A stretch of 44,881 nt of DNA from Lysinibacillus antri (GTDB lineage: Bacteria; Bacillota; Bacilli; Bacillales_A; Planococcaceae). The translations under genes and the position numbers were made by a program. Below are positions 1-7,793 of the stretch, piece after piece. The stretch covers positions 1 to 44,881 of the forward strand of contig NZ_RYYR01000033.1 of the NCBI RefSeq assembly GCF_003977595.1, written 5' to 3'. Numbering within the stretch: position 1 is the first letter of the stretch; each line of letters opens with the position of its first letter. Below the pieces are notes generated by a model, which ran no database searches, was not told the DNA's origin, and worked only from the letters and a program-made list of their open reading frames with translations.

Positions 1-44
1 CGTTTTACCTTTAGAAATCTCTTGAGTTTATTGTAAAAGAAAAA

Positions 45-116
45 AGACTGTAGGCAAACTCGAAATTTATCGAGTTTGTCTACAGTCTGAAGCCAAATCG
101 AGTTCTCGATTTGGCT
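45..116 (-). terminator. Tandem hairpin terminator of the PAS-GGDEF-EAL gene
   Basis: Two stem-loops lie side by side. One has 19-bp arms at 45-63 and 70-88 with a single G-T wobble. The other has perfect 12-bp arms at 91-102 and 105-116. Read on the minus strand the pair is followed by a T-rich run (complement of 34-45), as expected of an intrinsic terminator for the gene ending at 133. Confidence 0.8.
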
Positions 117-132
117 GTTGAGTTATATAGGT

Positions 133-2496
133 CTATACAGTTAGTAAATACTTCTCTTCAAATTCTTCGATTGGACATGGGCGACCAAAATAGTACCCTT
201 GGATTTGTAGGCAATTTTGCTCGACTAAGTAATCTAATTCTTGCTTCGTTTCCACACCTTCTGCAACTACTTCTAATTTAAGGTGATGTGCCATTTTAAT
301 CATGGCCGTTGTAATACTTGCATTTTCTGATTCAGATGAAATATTTTGAATAAAGGCACGGTCAATTTTAACCCCATCAAGTTGGAAGGTTTTTAAATAA
401 TTGAATGAAGAATAGCCTGTCCCAAAATCATCAATATAGATTTTCACACCTAATTCCTTTAATTCCTCTAATGTTTTCGTTACAGTCTCTTCATTTTTCA
501 TAATCGAGTTTTCAGTAATTTCTATTTCTAAATATTTCCCCTCTAGCTGATACTCTTCTAATAATGCCCGTATGTCTTTTGCAAAATCCTTTTGTAAAAA
601 ACGTTGTGAACTAATATTGACACTAATTGGGACAAGTGGGATACCAGCCTCTCTCCAGGCCACTAATTGCTCACATACTCTTCTTTTCATCCATTTCCCC
701 ATCGGAATAATTAGACCACTTTCCTCAGCAAGGGGTATAAAATCTCCTGGAGAAACTAAACCCACTTGTGGATGATTCCAACGAATTAATGCCTCTGCAC
801 TTGTCACTTTTCCTGTCAGTGCGTTCACACGAGGTTGGAAATAAGCAACAAATTCATCATTCATAATGGCTTTTCGTAAATCTCTTTCTAAAATAAATGA
901 TTGATAGTTTCTTTTACTCATCGACTGATCGAATAGTTGATACATGTTTCGACCTAGCTCTTTTGATTTATAAAGGGCGATATCCGCTTTTTTCATAAGT
1001 TCTACAAAATCATGACCATCTTCAGGGTACATGCTAATCCCTATACTTGCCGTAATTAATAACTCTAAGTCTTCAATATAAATTGGTGTTGTTAGATTTT
1101 CTAAGAAGTTTTTCGCTATTTCGATGACTTCTTCTTGCGATTCTACTTCGGGACATAAAATCATGAATTCATCCCCACCCATACGAGCAGCAGAATGTTT
1201 TTGACGATTAATACTATTGTTAATACGTAATGCAATTTGCTCTAGCAATCGATCCCCAACGACATGTCCAAGTGTATCATTAACGGATTTAAATCGATCC
1301 AGGTCAATTAATAAAATGGCTAGCTGACTACTATTTTCTCGTGCTTGTTGAAGTGCATTACTAATTTTTTGTTCCATTCTTCTTCGATTACTAAGTTTTG
1401 TTAATTCATCATGATGCGCTAAATACGCATTTGTTTCTTGAATTTTTCTTTGTTCAGTCAGATCTTTCCCAACCAAATAGACACCCATAATTTGATTATT
1501 AATAATGTTTGGGAATAACGTGACATTAATGACATTTTCATCTTGTTCTTTATTAACAAAATTAAGATCAAAATTTTGGACTTTCCCTTGAAGTGCGTTA
1601 TCAAAATATCTTCTAATACTACTTAGATAAGTTTCAGGGATAAGATCGTAAATTGATACATTAAGCAGTTCCAATAATTCCTTTGTTTTTGGATTCGCAT
1701 TGATCACGTTTCGATTATTATCAAAAATTATTATATATTCTTGACTAAGCTCAAAAATCGATTGAAGCTGCCTTTGATTTGCTTGGAGTTCATATTGCGT
1801 CGTCCGTAGCTCTGAAATATCCAAAACCGTACCTATGACTTCCGTTATTTCTCCACCTATCATAATTGGCGATACATCCACATAGACAAGTTTTCCATTT
1901 AACTCAAGTTCATAGGTTGATCGATATCCTTCAAAGGCTCTTTCATAATGCTCTTGTTTTAACGATGCAATGTCATTTGGAAAAACATCAAAAGGAGTAT
2001 TGTTATATAATTTCGATGAATTTGCGCCAATCTCGTCTAGTAACTTACCAACTGCCATTGTATAGCGCAAATTACCTTGATTATCTTTTTTCACACTAAA
2101 AATCCCATTTTGGAGGTTTCCTAATTTATTTATGAGGTGATTTTTCCCCTCGTATTCTAACTTCAATTGCTGATTATTTTCATCTACTTCTTTAAGTAAA
2201 AGTATCGTATACGAATCCTTTTCAAAAGTAATGGTTTGCTGATCAATATTTAGCCAAAAATAATGAAGCCCGCTTTTTAAGCCAATTTGCAATTCATCTT
2301 TATTTGGCAAATGATAATTTACTACTAATGAGTTAATTGGTTGCCCTACCATATTACTAGTTTCCACTTTAAACATATTCTCAGCTTTTGAATTTAAATA
2401 TGCTATATTTCCCTCACTATTAACAACGACAATACTATCGGACTGCTTGTTAAATAACTGAAAAAACTGTTCTTTCATACTAAGAAACCCCATCAT
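133..2496 (-). CDS. PAS-GGDEF-EAL c-di-GMP signalling protein
   Basis: Cytoplasmic sensor that probably both makes and degrades cyclic di-GMP. About 787 residues. Three PAS-like segments fill roughly the first 355 residues, followed by a GGDEF domain with an intact MGGDEF motif and an EAL domain with an intact SAEALIRW motif. No RxxD inhibitory site lies just before the GGDEF motif (the region reads NRQKHSAARM), so product feedback may be weak. Neither catalytic signature is degenerate, so a dual-function enzyme is plausible, although such proteins often favour one activity. No membrane segment is visible. I chose the ATG at 2496 because GTGAGG sits nine bases upstream; a GTG at 2511 lies inside that ribosome binding site. 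The stimulus sensed by the PAS domains cannot be read from sequence. Confidence 0.93.
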   Translation of the reverse strand: MMGFLSMKEQFFQLFNKQSDSIVVVNSEGNIAYLNSKAENMFKVETSNMVGQPINSLVVNYHLPNKDELQIGLKSGLHYFWLNIDQQTITFEKDSYTILLLKEVDENNQQLKLEYEGKNHLINKLGNLQNGIFSVKKDNQGNLRYTMAVGKLLDEIGANSSKLYNNTPFDVFPNDIASLKQEHYERAFEGYRSTYELELNGKLVYVDVSPIMIGGEITEVIGTVLDISELRTTQYELQANQRQLQSIFELSQEYIIIFDNNRNVINANPKTKELLELLNVSIYDLIPETYLSSIRRYFDNALQGKVQNFDLNFVNKEQDENVINVTLFPNIINNQIMGVYLVGKDLTEQRKIQETNAYLAHHDELTKLSNRRRMEQKISNALQQARENSSQLAILLIDLDRFKSVNDTLGHVVGDRLLEQIALRINNSINRQKHSAARMGGDEFMILCPEVESQEEVIEIAKNFLENLTTPIYIEDLELLITASIGISMYPEDGHDFVELMKKADIALYKSKELGRNMYQLFDQSMSKRNYQSFILERDLRKAIMNDEFVAYFQPRVNALTGKVTSAEALIRWNHPQVGLVSPGDFIPLAEESGLIIPMGKWMKRRVCEQLVAWREAGIPLVPISVNISSQRFLQKDFAKDIRALLEEYQLEGKYLEIEITENSIMKNEETVTKTLEELKELGVKIYIDDFGTGYSSFNYLKTFQLDGVKIDRAFIQNISSESENASITTAMIKMAHHLKLEVVAEGVETKQELDYLVEQNCLQIQGYYFGRPCPIEEFEEKYLLTV

Positions 2497-2648
2497 GTTT
2501 GATAGCCTCACTTTAAAATCTTTATATCTCTAATAATGATTGTACTTCATTAATAATACCAAAGTCACAGCCAACTTTCTCCATTAAATAATTCAAAAGT
2601 ATATTAATTTTTCGTTATTTCTAAAATGCATGACTTCTTTCTAAAATA

Positions 2649-2682
2649 AAAAAGTAGAGTGGTATGACACCATCCCTACTTT
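2649..2682 (-). terminator. Intrinsic terminator of nrnB
   Basis: On the minus strand AAAGTAG...CTACTTT arms, with extra inner pairing, are followed by TTTATTTT. It lies 8 bases beyond the nrnB stop. Confidence 0.8.
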
Positions 2683-2689
2683 AACAATT

Positions 2690-3880
2690 CTACTTTTTAT
2701 TTGAATTATTATTTTTCACTTCTTTTATTAAATACTCTACGAAGAAATCATCTTTTACTAAAAAAGCTTCAAAATTGCGTTTTAAAAATCTCTCCCCTTC
2801 ATCAAAAGTAGTAAATGTTTCGGACATTGTTTTTTTATTTTTATCTACAGTCCATTTTCCATTTTGATGATAAAGAAGGAATAAATCGTCACCCTTCGTT
2901 TTATATAAAGTACCAAAGGCAGATTCCTTTAAATTATAGCGATTCTTTTTGGCGTCTTCTTGCAATGGCTCTAGATGAAAGGTATCTAATACAAATTGCT
3001 TATACGCTACGTCTGTTAATGCGGAACCTGATGCTTTTTGATGGCCTCCTCCTCCAAAATGACCAGCTACTGCTGAGACATCAACATGATCATGGATTGT
3101 ACGATAAGATATTCGCTTTCCACCCATATTTAGAATAACGATATAATCTAGATGAGCATATTCTTTTCCAAGTTCATTCCCCAACTCTGAATGATAGGAT
3201 TCTGCATAAACAATTCCCGCGTAATATTCTCCTACTTTTGCTTGAACTATTTCACGCTTTTTCCGGCGAATATAACGATCGATTTTATCTTCTTCCATAT
3301 TTAGAAGTCGTTTTTCAAATTCATCAAAATCAAAATCATCACTATTTCGCAACCGTTCCATCATTGTCTCTTCAAAATCATCAATGGACACTAAATAAAA
3401 GAGAGAATTGAGGGCATGTGCTTTATGATTTTCATTCTTTTCCCATTCCCACGTATCATATTGTCTTACCAGTTCAACAAACTCATTGATGGAATCACGC
3501 GCTTCTAATAAATTATTCAATACTAGAAATTCGTAAAACAGTGACGTTGCAGAGGTTAATTTCCCATCTTCCCTTTCCACAACAACGCTACCCCATTCAT
3601 AATCATTTAAATGGAGGGCTGTTTTATGGTGATCAATCAGCTGAACTTTTCCATTTTCTCCAAAATGGGCATTTAGTCTTTTTACATTCTCTTCATTTGG
3701 TGAGAGATCGGTAATAAATAAAAACGTATCTGGTGAATCATTTTCAAGAAAAAACTCAATTTCTCGATTAAGTGAAGACACTGAGTTGTACCGTACTTTC
3801 ACCTCTTGATTAAACGCCAACTTCGCTAATATTCCACACCCGACTCCATCTAAATCGTTATGTGACAGTAATTTATACAT
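2690..3880 (-). CDS. nrnB: DHH-family oligoribonuclease / nanoRNase NrnB
   Basis: Cytoplasmic phosphodiesterase that degrades very short RNA oligomers at the end of mRNA decay. In Bacillus subtilis NrnB (YngD) is about 400 residues; this one is 396. The DHH core is visible: Asp9 and Asp11 in SHNDLDG, Asp58 in ITDLS and the DHH triad at 83-85, all Mn-binding positions. The C-terminal DHHA1 substrate-binding loop is the glycine-rich GGGGHQKASG. The ATG at 3880 is preceded by GAGGTG at good spacing. It is monocistronic with its own terminator. The link to c-di-GMP is only suggestive: EAL enzymes yield pGpG, a dinucleotide that nanoRNases can remove, and the neighbouring gene carries an EAL domain. 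Confidence 0.9.
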   Translation of the reverse strand: MYKLLSHNDLDGVGCGILAKLAFNQEVKVRYNSVSSLNREIEFFLENDSPDTFLFITDLSPNEENVKRLNAHFGENGKVQLIDHHKTALHLNDYEWGSVVVEREDGKLTSATSLFYEFLVLNNLLEARDSINEFVELVRQYDTWEWEKNENHKAHALNSLFYLVSIDDFEETMMERLRNSDDFDFDEFEKRLLNMEEDKIDRYIRRKKREIVQAKVGEYYAGIVYAESYHSELGNELGKEYAHLDYIVILNMGGKRISYRTIHDHVDVSAVAGHFGGGGHQKASGSALTDVAYKQFVLDTFHLEPLQEDAKKNRYNLKESAFGTLYKTKGDDLFLLYHQNGKWTVDKNKKTMSETFTTFDEGERFLKRNFEAFLVKDDFFVEYLIKEVKNNNSNKK

Positions 3881-4033
3881 CTATTTCACCTCAAAATTTA
3901 GTATGAGTTTTCTTTCGACTTTTATCGATATTTTTTCATATTCACTCGATGTATAGTAAACAATTTATTTAGGCAAAATATCTTATGTCATTCGTCACTT
4001 TAGCCCCAAAATATGTATAAAGGAAGTTAGATC

Positions 4034-4306
4034 ATGAGAAGAAAACAAATAAAAGAACGTGAAAATAAGATAACGGAATTAACCATTGTAAGTATTTTCG
4101 CATTTTGTATTGTAATAGCCTTACTCAGTTTAATATCAATTCAACCAAACGTAACAAACATATCTTTTTATATTTTATTATTTTTTGTAATTACGGGTAT
4201 TTACAAACCTCTTAGAATGAGTGTTTTAAAGATGCTAATTTCTTTTTTTAGATTAATATTTATGATGATTAAATCAATTTTTTATAAAAATCGAATTAGC
4301 GGATAA
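4034..4306 (+). CDS. Small membrane protein of unknown function
   Basis: Unrecognised 90-residue protein. A basic, lysine/arginine-rich N-terminus (about 15 residues) precedes two strongly hydrophobic stretches (about 16-37 and 43-57) and a third, weaker one near 65-83, so it is predicted to sit in the membrane with the N-terminus inside. AAGGAAG lies seven bases before the ATG, which supports translation. The next gene on this strand starts 131 bases downstream. A weak GGGAG/CTCCC hairpin with a following TTTT lies at about 4317-4351 and may end its transcript. No family could be assigned. Confidence 0.6.
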   Translation: MRRKQIKERENKITELTIVSIFAFCIVIALLSLISIQPNVTNISFYILLFFVITGIYKPLRMSVLKMLISFFRLIFMMIKSIFYKNRISG

Positions 4307-4437
4307 TTGGTGCTTTGGGGAGGCTCGCTCATTGTAGCTTGGGCTCCCTTTTCCTATTCATATGAAAGAACTTTTGTTGTCTCCTTTCCCAACAACGCTT
4401 CATACACTACAAAGAGAACGAGGAATGGGGGGAAAGT

Positions 4438-4755
4438 ATGCAATTTCAAAATAGAAATATCAATATCCGAAATGTTCAACCTACCACACCCAGAGTTGAC
4501 CCACCCAATAGACAAAATCAAAATGATAAAAATGAAAACTTTACCGCTAAACTTGGGGCATTTGGTGGACTTATTTCAACGATTGGAGGCATTATCTCAA
4601 CTTATGCAGCTTTCCTAGCACTTGATGAATTACAGCAAGATATGGAAGAGAGTGATGCCACAAGTACAGGAGATGAAAACCGAATTCAAGAACTAGAGCT
4701 ACAAGTACAATATTTAATGAAAGAACTACAAAAACTTAAAAATGAAAAAAGGTAG
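4438..4755 (+). CDS. Hypothetical protein with glycine-rich membrane segment and coiled coil
   Basis: Unrecognised 105-residue protein. The first 35 residues are polar and Asn/Gln-rich. Residues about 38-60 form a Gly/Ala-rich hydrophobic segment containing two GGxIST repeats, like a glycine-zipper membrane helix. The last 35 residues are charged with leucine heptads (IQELELQVQYLMKELQKL), a likely coiled coil. The ATG follows GGGGGGAAAGT, a serviceable ribosome binding site. Another reading frame covering 4307-4618 overlaps it but lacks a ribosome binding site and is not believed. Possibly a small oligomeric membrane-anchored or spore-related protein; this is inference. Confidence 0.6.
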   Translation: MQFQNRNINIRNVQPTTPRVDPPNRQNQNDKNENFTAKLGAFGGLISTIGGIISTYAAFLALDELQQDMEESDATSTGDENRIQELELQVQYLMKELQKLKNEKR

Positions 4756-4784
4756 TACAACCCGAAGCCAAATACAATTTTAAA

Positions 4785-4819
4785 GGCCGACACAAAAAAT
4801 AGGTTTTTTTGTATCAGCC
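4785..4819. terminator. Hairpin between converging genes
   Basis: Arms 4785-4799 and 4805-4819 pair over 13 of 15 positions, with A6/T6 at the loop side. It sits between the converging unknown gene and the spore-protein gene and could serve either. Confidence 0.55.
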
Positions 4820-4831
4820 CTCAGTCACGTA

Positions 4832-5035
4832 TTATTGTCCAGATCGTCCTTTTAATTGCGCTTCTGCCATTTGAACAAGGCGTTTTGTAATTTCTCCACC
4901 TACAGAACCATTCGCACGTGAAGCGTCTTCTGGTCCAAGGTTTACACCAAACTCACGAGCGATCTCAAACTTCATTTGATCTACTGCAGCTTGTGCACCT
5001 GGTACTTGTAGTTTATTTGAACTGCGATCAGCCAT
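4832..5035 (-). CDS. Alpha/beta-type small acid-soluble spore protein
   Basis: DNA-binding protein that coats spore DNA and protects it from UV and chemical damage; it is degraded on germination to supply amino acids. 67 residues, typical for the family. The signature is clear: [20 protein letters not shown] near the N-terminus, a FGVNLG segment with the expected germination-protease region just before it, and the C-terminal [12 protein letters not shown] motif. The start is the ATG at 5035, six bases after AAGGAGGTGAG; a GTG at 5044 lies inside that site and is rejected. Expression is expected in the forespore (sigma G), but I could not fix the promoter by eye. This gene shows that the organism sporulates. 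Confidence 0.95.
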   Translation of the reverse strand: MADRSSNKLQVPGAQAAVDQMKFEIAREFGVNLGPEDASRANGSVGGEITKRLVQMAEAQLKGRSGQ

Positions 5036-5305
5036 TCTTCTCACCTCCTTGTGAGATTAGAATGTTCGAAGTAGAGGTTTTAATACAAAGTTAATAGTCC
5101 CTCATCAGTATCAAATTCCCTCGTATAAAATGGTATATCCTTTTACATATTTTTTAAGCAACTTTTTATTTTTTATACGCAATAATCCTGTATAGTTACA
5201 TAATTTTCTAAACAAGTAGCAATACATTAGAAAACAGCATTGCATTTCATTCTATAAACATGTAAAATACTTGTTAATTAAATATTCTCTTATTTCAAAA
5301 ATTTT

Positions 5306-5488
5306 GAAGTAAGGATAGAGGCGCAAAGACCATTAGTACACAGTTTGAGGATAATGAGATCCATTGATAATTGTGAAAAGGGGAATTTGCCGAAGCTTTT
5401 AAGAATCTCATTTTCTTGAAGCTGGTTCTGTTGTTGAATAAATGCAGAACTGTCATATAGGTTTCTATATGGAGGGCTATCTTACGCA
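5306..5488 (+). promoter_or_regulatory. Lysine riboswitch (L box) controlling dapA
   Basis: The leader carries the conserved lysine aptamer blocks in order: GGATAGAGGCGC (5313-5324), AAAGGGGAATTTGCCGAAGC-like core (about 5377-5397), an AACTGTCAT block (5447-5455), and TGGAGGGCTATCTTAC closing helix P1 against GTAAGGATAG (5309-5318). The aptamer is followed at once by an intrinsic terminator. In this family lysine binding stabilises the aptamer and favours termination, so dapA should be switched off when lysine is plentiful. Confidence 0.92.
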
Positions 5489-5510
5489 AAGAAATGAACT
5501 TATATTTCTA

Positions 5511-5541
5511 AGCAACAACGAGCCCTCGTTGTTGCTTTTTT
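5511..5541 (+). terminator. Riboswitch-controlled terminator before dapA
   Basis: AGCAACAACGAG pairs with TCGTTGTTGC (5526-5535) and is followed by six T. It lies 23 bases after the aptamer and 60 bases before the dapA ATG, the position expected for the expression platform. Confidence 0.9.
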
Positions 5542-5600
5542 GCGTTTATCATTTAACGCCCTTCTCCCTCTATAAAAAATGTAAAGGATGTGGAGAAGAA

Positions 5601-6485
5601 ATGAATTTCGGAAAAATTTTAACGGCTATGGTGACTCCTTTTAAACAAAATGAGGAGATTGATTGGCAAGCCACTGAAAACTTAATTAACTATCTAATTG
5701 CAAACGGTACGGATGGATTAGTTGTCTCAGGTACAACTGGAGAATCTCCAACGTTATCAGACGAAGAAAAAGTAGAATTATTTAAATTTGCAGTAAAAGT
5801 TGTAGATGGTCGCATTCCGGTCATTGCAGGTACTGGCTCTTATAATACACGTAGTTCTATCGCATTAACGAAACAAGCAGAAAATGCCGGTGTCGATGCA
5901 ATAATGCTCGTTGCACCATACTATAATAAACCATCACAAGAAGGATTATATCAACACTTCAAAGCAATTGCAGAAAGTACAGCATTGCCAATTATTTTAT
6001 ATAACGTTCCTGGTCGTAGTGTCGTTAATATTTCGGTTGATACGGTTGTACGCCTTTCTCAAATTAAAAACATCGTATCCATCAAAGAAGCAAGCGGCAA
6101 TTTAGATGCAATGGCAGAGATCATCGAAAAAACACCAGAAGATTTTTCATTATATAGTGGGGATGACGGTTTAACAATCCCAGCTTTATCGATTGGTGGA
6201 GCAGGTGTAATCTCAGTAGCCTCACACATTATTGGCAATGAAATGCAAGCAATGATTCAAAAATTCTTAACTGGGAACTTCCAACAAGCTGCTAGCGATC
6301 ATCGTAAATTATTACCCATTATGAAAGTATTATTTGCAACACCAAATCCGACATCTGTAAAGGCTGCATTAAATCTAAATGGCGTACCTGTTGGTGGTGT
6401 TCGCTTGCCAATGATTCCATTAAATGACGAACAGTTAGAAGTACTAAAACGCACACTTAACCAATTAGAAGAAGTAAATGCATAA
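5601..6485 (+). CDS. dapA: 4-hydroxy-tetrahydrodipicolinate synthase
   Basis: Condenses pyruvate with aspartate semialdehyde, the first committed step of the diaminopimelate/lysine branch; the pathway also supplies cell-wall peptide and spore dipicolinate. 294 residues, full length. The Schiff-base lysine is Lys162 in VSIKEASGN. The catalytic triad members are Thr45 in GTTGESP, Tyr108 in PYYNKPSQEG and Tyr134 in ILYNVPGR. The frame stays open upstream to 5442, but that stretch is riboswitch and terminator. The true start is the ATG at 5601 after GGATGTGGAGAAG. It is a single-gene unit with a bidirectional terminator, so lysine feedback acts on dapA alone rather than on a dap operon. Confidence 0.97.
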   Translation: MNFGKILTAMVTPFKQNEEIDWQATENLINYLIANGTDGLVVSGTTGESPTLSDEEKVELFKFAVKVVDGRIPVIAGTGSYNTRSSIALTKQAENAGVDAIMLVAPYYNKPSQEGLYQHFKAIAESTALPIILYNVPGRSVVNISVDTVVRLSQIKNIVSIKEASGNLDAMAEIIEKTPEDFSLYSGDDGLTIPALSIGGAGVISVASHIIGNEMQAMIQKFLTGNFQQAASDHRKLLPIMKVLFATPNPTSVKAALNLNGVPVGGVRLPMIPLNDEQLEVLKRTLNQLEEVNA

Positions 6486-6504
6486 ATTGTTATTTTAAAA
6501 TTAG

Positions 6505-6551
6505 AAAAGCAACTTACATGCGATGCGTGAACATCATGGTAAGTTGCTTTT
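6505..6551. terminator. Bidirectional terminator between dapA and the DUF2935 gene
   Basis: Perfect 13-bp arms AAAAGCAACTTAC (6505-6517) and GTAAGTTGCTTTT (6539-6551), with A-rich and T-rich flanks on the two strands. Confidence 0.9.
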
Positions 6552-6554
6552 TTA

Positions 6555-7319
6555 TTATTTCATTCGTGTCGACTCGGCTAATTTCATCAGATAATATTGT
6601 TCTTCCCTTGCCATATGGTCGGCCATCGATGCTGAAAATGTACCTAAAACTTGAGCGCTTAACTCTAATTCTTCAAGCTCCTTTAAAAACGTTTTAAATA
6701 GACCCATTTTCACTTCTACATCATGATTAAACTTACTTAATGCTGGGAATTTCTTTACATTAGTGCGTAAGTATCCTGTTAACTCTACTGCTTTTAAATA
6801 AAACTGTTCAAAGTGTTCCGTATATTCATGACTTTTCTCTTTCAATCTTTTCTCTACTCCATCTAACTGATCATTTATCGCACCAGCATGACCGGCTGCA
6901 TCGACTAACCAAACTAAATGATGATGTAATTCATGAAAAATTGGTGGTACCTTTTTTACTCTCAAGTAGCCCAAAATCAATTGATATTCCTCCAATTCAT
7001 TTACCATATGATTTATAAAAGTTGGTGTTAGATGTATTTTCATTTGACCCAATAAATGCCGTTTAATTAAGGAAAGTTTAAATTGCCTCAACTGAGCTAC
7101 CAGTTGCTCAACATTAGTTGTAAAAGCTTCAATATTCGATTCGTTCAATGTATCAACTTGACTACGCAATTGATCAAAATGCTTGATGAAAAAAGCTGCT
7201 TTTTTTATATCATCTTTTTCGGAAGGATAAAGTGAATCATGAATAAAGCGCGCATGGTCACCTAGCACATGTAACCAAAACTGATGTTCAAATACAGCAC
7301 TCCTTAAGTAATTAGACAT
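6555..7319 (-). CDS. DUF2935 family protein
   Basis: 254-residue soluble protein matching the DUF2935 family of Firmicutes. It consists of two all-helical halves, each with a conserved FEHQFWLHVLGDHARFI-like or FSASMADHMAREEQYYL segment. The repeated His and Glu positions in long helices recall metal-binding ferritin-like folds, but no function has been established for the family as far as I know. I chose the ATG at 7319, preceded by GGGGGATG; the TTG just upstream is unnecessary. It is transcribed alone, and the dapA terminator serves its 3' end. Confidence 0.85.
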   Translation of the reverse strand: MSNYLRSAVFEHQFWLHVLGDHARFIHDSLYPSEKDDIKKAAFFIKHFDQLRSQVDTLNESNIEAFTTNVEQLVAQLRQFKLSLIKRHLLGQMKIHLTPTFINHMVNELEEYQLILGYLRVKKVPPIFHELHHHLVWLVDAAGHAGAINDQLDGVEKRLKEKSHEYTEHFEQFYLKAVELTGYLRTNVKKFPALSKFNHDVEVKMGLFKTFLKELEELELSAQVLGTFSASMADHMAREEQYYLMKLAESTRMK

Positions 7320-7793
7320 CAATTCATCCCCCTTATTGTCTTCCCTTCCACTTTATTCGACAGTAACGCATTTTATTAATTGAATCATGATTACCTATCG
7401 ACTCAATAATCTATTTTTTTAATAGCTTAATTTCATTTGGCAAAATAATATTATATATTTTCAAAAAAATGTAACTATTATTGTTTTCATATTTTACTAT
7501 TTAGGTCCATCTTAACAGTGTACGATATCATGACTAAAAACCCACACAAAATAGAACTATATACCCAAATAATAATACTTTTAAATAATCTGATGTGTTT
7601 ATATTACTATTGCTTAAGTAAATTGCCGGTGTTAGACTCTACTGAGTGGAAAAAGAGTATTAATTCAGAAAGGTAAGACTCCTATATGTTGAATAATATA
7701 AATGGTTTACTCAAAAAAGCATTTGCGGACAATACTCTTTTATCTTAGGAGCAATGGGACAATTTTATATAAATGGAAAGGACGAAATTGAGT
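7320..7793. other. Long intergenic region with a paired element
   Basis: A 474-base AT-rich gap between divergent genes, holding the promoters of both. The notable structure is an 11-bp inverted repeat, AAAAGAGTATT (7651-7661) and AATACTCTTTT (7731-7741), enclosing 69 bases that include a smaller hairpin (TATAT/ATATA, 7684-7700). It lies about 50 bases before the chemoreceptor start. No known riboswitch consensus was recognised in it. No coding sequence is seen. Confidence 0.5.

Noticed and set aside
4307-4618. 103-codon frame overlapping the coiled-coil gene
   Set aside because: TTG start without a ribosome binding site; the overlapping frame from 4438 has a better start and a coherent protein.
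5442-5600. Upstream in-frame extension of dapA
   Set aside because: It lies within the lysine riboswitch and terminator; the proper ATG with a ribosome binding site is at 5601, and the protein from there is full length.
7651-7741. c-di-GMP or purine riboswitch
   Set aside because: The conserved core sequences of those classes were not found in the enclosed domain; left as an unassigned structure.
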